NCBI GenBank assembly: GCA_003444615.1 | Contig: DLUN01000136.1 | Coordinates: 13,272-21,285, forward strand | Direction: 5' to 3' | Source: Syntrophomonas sp. | GTDB lineage: Bacteria; Bacillota; Syntrophomonadia; Syntrophomonadales; Syntrophomonadaceae | DNA: 8,014 bases | In this document: positions 6,630 through 8,014 of the stretch, piece after piece | Position numbering within the stretch: the stretch's first letter is position 1 | Layout of the letters: each line of letters opens with the position of its first letter | Position numbers and translations under genes: made by a program | The notes under the pieces: model-generated | The model's input: only the letters and a program-made list of their open reading frames with translations | Told to the model about the DNA's origin: nothing | Database searches by the model: none

Positions 6630-7088
6630 TTAATACCACAATGGCACAGCTGCAAAAGCACAGCCTATTTTTTCAACGGTATGCTCAACTGATGCGGTTT
6701 TAACCTCGGCTAATTCCAGCCCGCGAATACGAAAAGCCTCTTCCACCATACGGGTGACTTCAGCTTCAGCAATAGCTTTAGAGCAGCGTCCTGAATACTC
6801 CATAATTACACCGAATCCCTCAGCTTGTATTCCCACAGCTACAGCCGCCGAGATAACCTCCCCCGGTTCTGCACTGGTAATTGAGCCATAAGCTACAGGG
6901 AGCAAGGATCCTGGGGGGATAATAAGATCTGGATCGTATTCGCAACCTGGAGGCAATATACTACTGACTCTAAGCAAATTAGTATTCCCTACCCGTGCTT
7001 TGAGAAGGGCGCCATCGAATGCGGTTAATCTGGTTTCTCCTTCTGAAGCTGCGGCGGTAACAAAGTATTTTTTTGGCAATGGCAACAA
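6630..7088 (-). CDS. pdaD: pyruvoyl-dependent arginine decarboxylase proenzyme (152 aa)
   Basis: Self-processing enzyme that decarboxylates arginine to agmatine, the first step of the arginine route to polyamines. The RVSSILPPG block (40-48) is the family processing site. By analogy with the Methanocaldococcus enzyme, cleavage between S42 and S43 would give a beta chain of 42 residues and an alpha chain of 110 capped by pyruvoyl. GNTN (34-37) and IMEYSG with E97 match the active-site motifs. The frame is open to a TTG at 7121, but TTG 7088 is chosen. GGAGGT (7096-7101) lies 7 nt before it, the protein then begins MLPLPKKYF as homologues do, and the predicted transcript starts at about 7122. 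The next codon is also TTG, a possible alternative start. First gene of the operon with speE and speB. The neighbours make histidine or other substrates unlikely. Confidence 0.93.
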   Translation of the reverse strand: MLPLPKKYFVTAAASEGETRLTAFDGALLKARVGNTNLLRVSSILPPGCEYDPDLIIPPGSLLPVAYGSITSAEPGEVISAAVAVGIQAEGFGVIMEYSGRCSKAIAEAEVTRMVEEAFRIRGLELAEVKTASVEHTVEKIGCAFAAVPLWY

Positions 7089-7128
7089 GGTTAACACCTC
7101 CAAGTATATATTGTTAGGCAATAGCTAC

Positions 7129-7156
7129 ATTATATACAAAGCGGCCTTAAAATCAA
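7129..7156 (-). promoter_or_regulatory. sigma-A-like promoter of the pdaD-speE-speB operon
   Basis: On the - strand a TTGATT -35 (7151-7156) and a perfect TATAAT -10 (7129-7134) are separated by 16 nt. Transcription would start near 7122, giving a leader of about 33 nt with GGAGGT at 7096-7101. It lies after the LysR gene terminator, so the operon is likely transcribed independently of that gene. Confidence 0.75.
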
Positions 7157-7171
7157 TTGTTTTTTACTAAA

Positions 7172-7191
7172 GAAAAAAGCCCTGGCGGGCT
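7172..7191 (-). terminator. short rho-independent terminator after the LysR-type gene
   Basis: On the - strand AGCCC (7187-7191) pairs with GGGCT (7178-7182) across a 4-nt loop and runs directly into a T-tract (7173-7178). The stem is only 5 bp but GC-rich. It begins 8 nt after the stop of the regulator gene and ends just before the pdaD promoter. Confidence 0.65.
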
Positions 7192-7199
7192 AAGTTTTC

Positions 7200-8014
7200 T
7201 TATAATCCTTCGGAAGTTTTTTTCAGGAAGTCGAAAAAGTTTATTACCGTTTTACGACGTGATTTCTGACGGGGATAAATAATATATAAAAAACGGCGCG
7301 TGCCTTCTGCGGAAAGTCTGATACTGGCCAAACTGCGCTGTACCTCCGCCCGCTTTACCGCCCACCGGGATATAACACTGATGCCCATACCTGATTCCAC
7401 CGCAGCTAGCACAGCTTCTGTGCTGCCTGCTTCCAAAGATACATTGAGTGCTTCACGCTTTATTCCCTGAGCGCTGAAAAGTTCCTCCATAGCGCGCCTG
7501 GTACCTGATCCTTTCTCACGCACAATCCACTTTTCGCCTAACAAATCCTTTGGATCTATGTGTTTTACCTGTGCCAAGGGGTGTTCAGCCGGCACAATAA
7601 CCACCAATTCATCTTCCAACCAGGCAAATCCATCTACCTTACGGTTGTTGATCCATCCTCCTACCAAACCAATATCCAGCTCTCTTTCGGCTACCTGGTT
7701 AAATATTTTTTCTGTGTCCGCAATATCTATACTGATAGTAACATTAGGAAATTGGTCTTTGAACTGCTTGACAAGAGCTGGTAAAATATATTGCCCAGGA
7801 ATAGTGCTGGCTCCAATATAAAGAGAACCTTTACGACTCTCTGATATCTCCTCCATAGCTTTTTCGGTCTTTTCCAGTGCTTTTAATATGTCCCGGGCGC
7901 AGTGGTACAGTGTCTCCCCTGCTTCCGTAGTTTTCAAACGGCGGCCTGAACGTTCCAGCAGCAGTACTCCATACATATCCTCTAAAGCTTGAATCTGTTT
8001 GGTCACGGCTGGCT
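7200..8014 (-). CDS. LysR-type transcriptional regulator, 5' end beyond the window
   Basis: DNA-binding regulator of the LysR family. About 270 C-terminal residues are visible; roughly 30 N-terminal residues are missing. The visible part starts with the end of the helix-turn-helix recognition helix (PAVTKQIQALE) and the wing (LLLERSGRRLKTTEAG). A linker helix follows, then an effector domain with the periplasmic-binding-protein-like fold starting at GSLYIGASTIPGQYILP. A GTG at 8004-8006 is not the start: it encodes the Val of the conserved SQPAV-type motif, and the frame stays open to the edge. The GASTIP opening resembles the CysB/CysL-like subgroup and LysR regulators linked to sulfur or selenium metabolism in Clostridia, but I cannot assign an effector. 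It is read in the same direction as pdaD, with a terminator and promoter between, so control of the polyamine operon is possible but unproven. Confidence 0.93.
   Translation of the reverse strand, partial: PAVTKQIQALEDMYGVLLLERSGRRLKTTEAGETLYHCARDILKALEKTEKAMEEISESRKGSLYIGASTIPGQYILPALVKQFKDQFPNVTISIDIADTEKIFNQVAERELDIGLVGGWINNRKVDGFAWLEDELVVIVPAEHPLAQVKHIDPKDLLGEKWIVREKGSGTRRAMEELFSAQGIKREALNVSLEAGSTEAVLAAVESGMGISVISRWAVKRAEVQRSLASIRLSAEGTRRFLYIIYPRQKSRRKTVINFFDFLKKTSEGL

Noticed and set aside
8004..8006. GTG as the start of the LysR-type gene
   Set aside because: It encodes the Val of the conserved QPAV motif in the helix-turn-helix, and the frame continues to the window edge.

Overview
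The window reads like chromosome from an anaerobic, low-to-mid GC member of the Firmicutes, probably class Clostridia. The evidence is strong AGGAGG-type ribosome binding sites, sigma-A-like promoters, frequent TTG/GTG starts, a rubrerythrin, and a tryptophanyl-tRNA synthetase with an iron-sulfur-type cysteine motif. No mobile element, CRISPR array, rRNA or tRNA is visible. Gene density is high and no gene-free stretch exceeds 300 bases.

Left part (1-3790): trpS on the + strand ends at a perfect 15-bp hairpin. Facing it on the - strand is a two-gene unit driven from a good promoter at about 3736-3764. It encodes a 747-residue polytopic membrane protein with an extracytoplasmic alkaline-phosphatase/sulfatase-like domain, then a 49-residue basic single-span membrane protein whose ribosome binding site contains the stop codon of the large gene. 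This pair is the least characterised part of the window.

Middle (3790-4915): a divergent + strand promoter drives an unrecognised 142-residue soluble acidic protein and then a classical rubrerythrin (diiron domain plus rubredoxin-like tail), which ends in a strong rho-independent terminator.

Right part (4921-8014): on the - strand lies a compact polyamine operon, pdaD-speE-speB. It encodes pyruvoyl-dependent arginine decarboxylase, an aminopropyltransferase and an agmatinase-type ureohydrolase. Together these could convert arginine to agmatine, to putrescine and to spermidine. The arginine-to-putrescine part is complete here; decarboxylated S-adenosylmethionine for SpeE must come from a gene elsewhere. 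All three genes use non-ATG starts, speE and speB overlap by 4 nt, and a good promoter precedes pdaD. Upstream, separated by a terminator, is a LysR-type regulator whose start lies beyond the right edge of the window.

The items most worth following up are the large phosphatase-like membrane protein with its coupled small protein, the Fe-S cysteine motif in TrpRS, and the question of which route to spermidine the pdaD-speE-speB operon uses.
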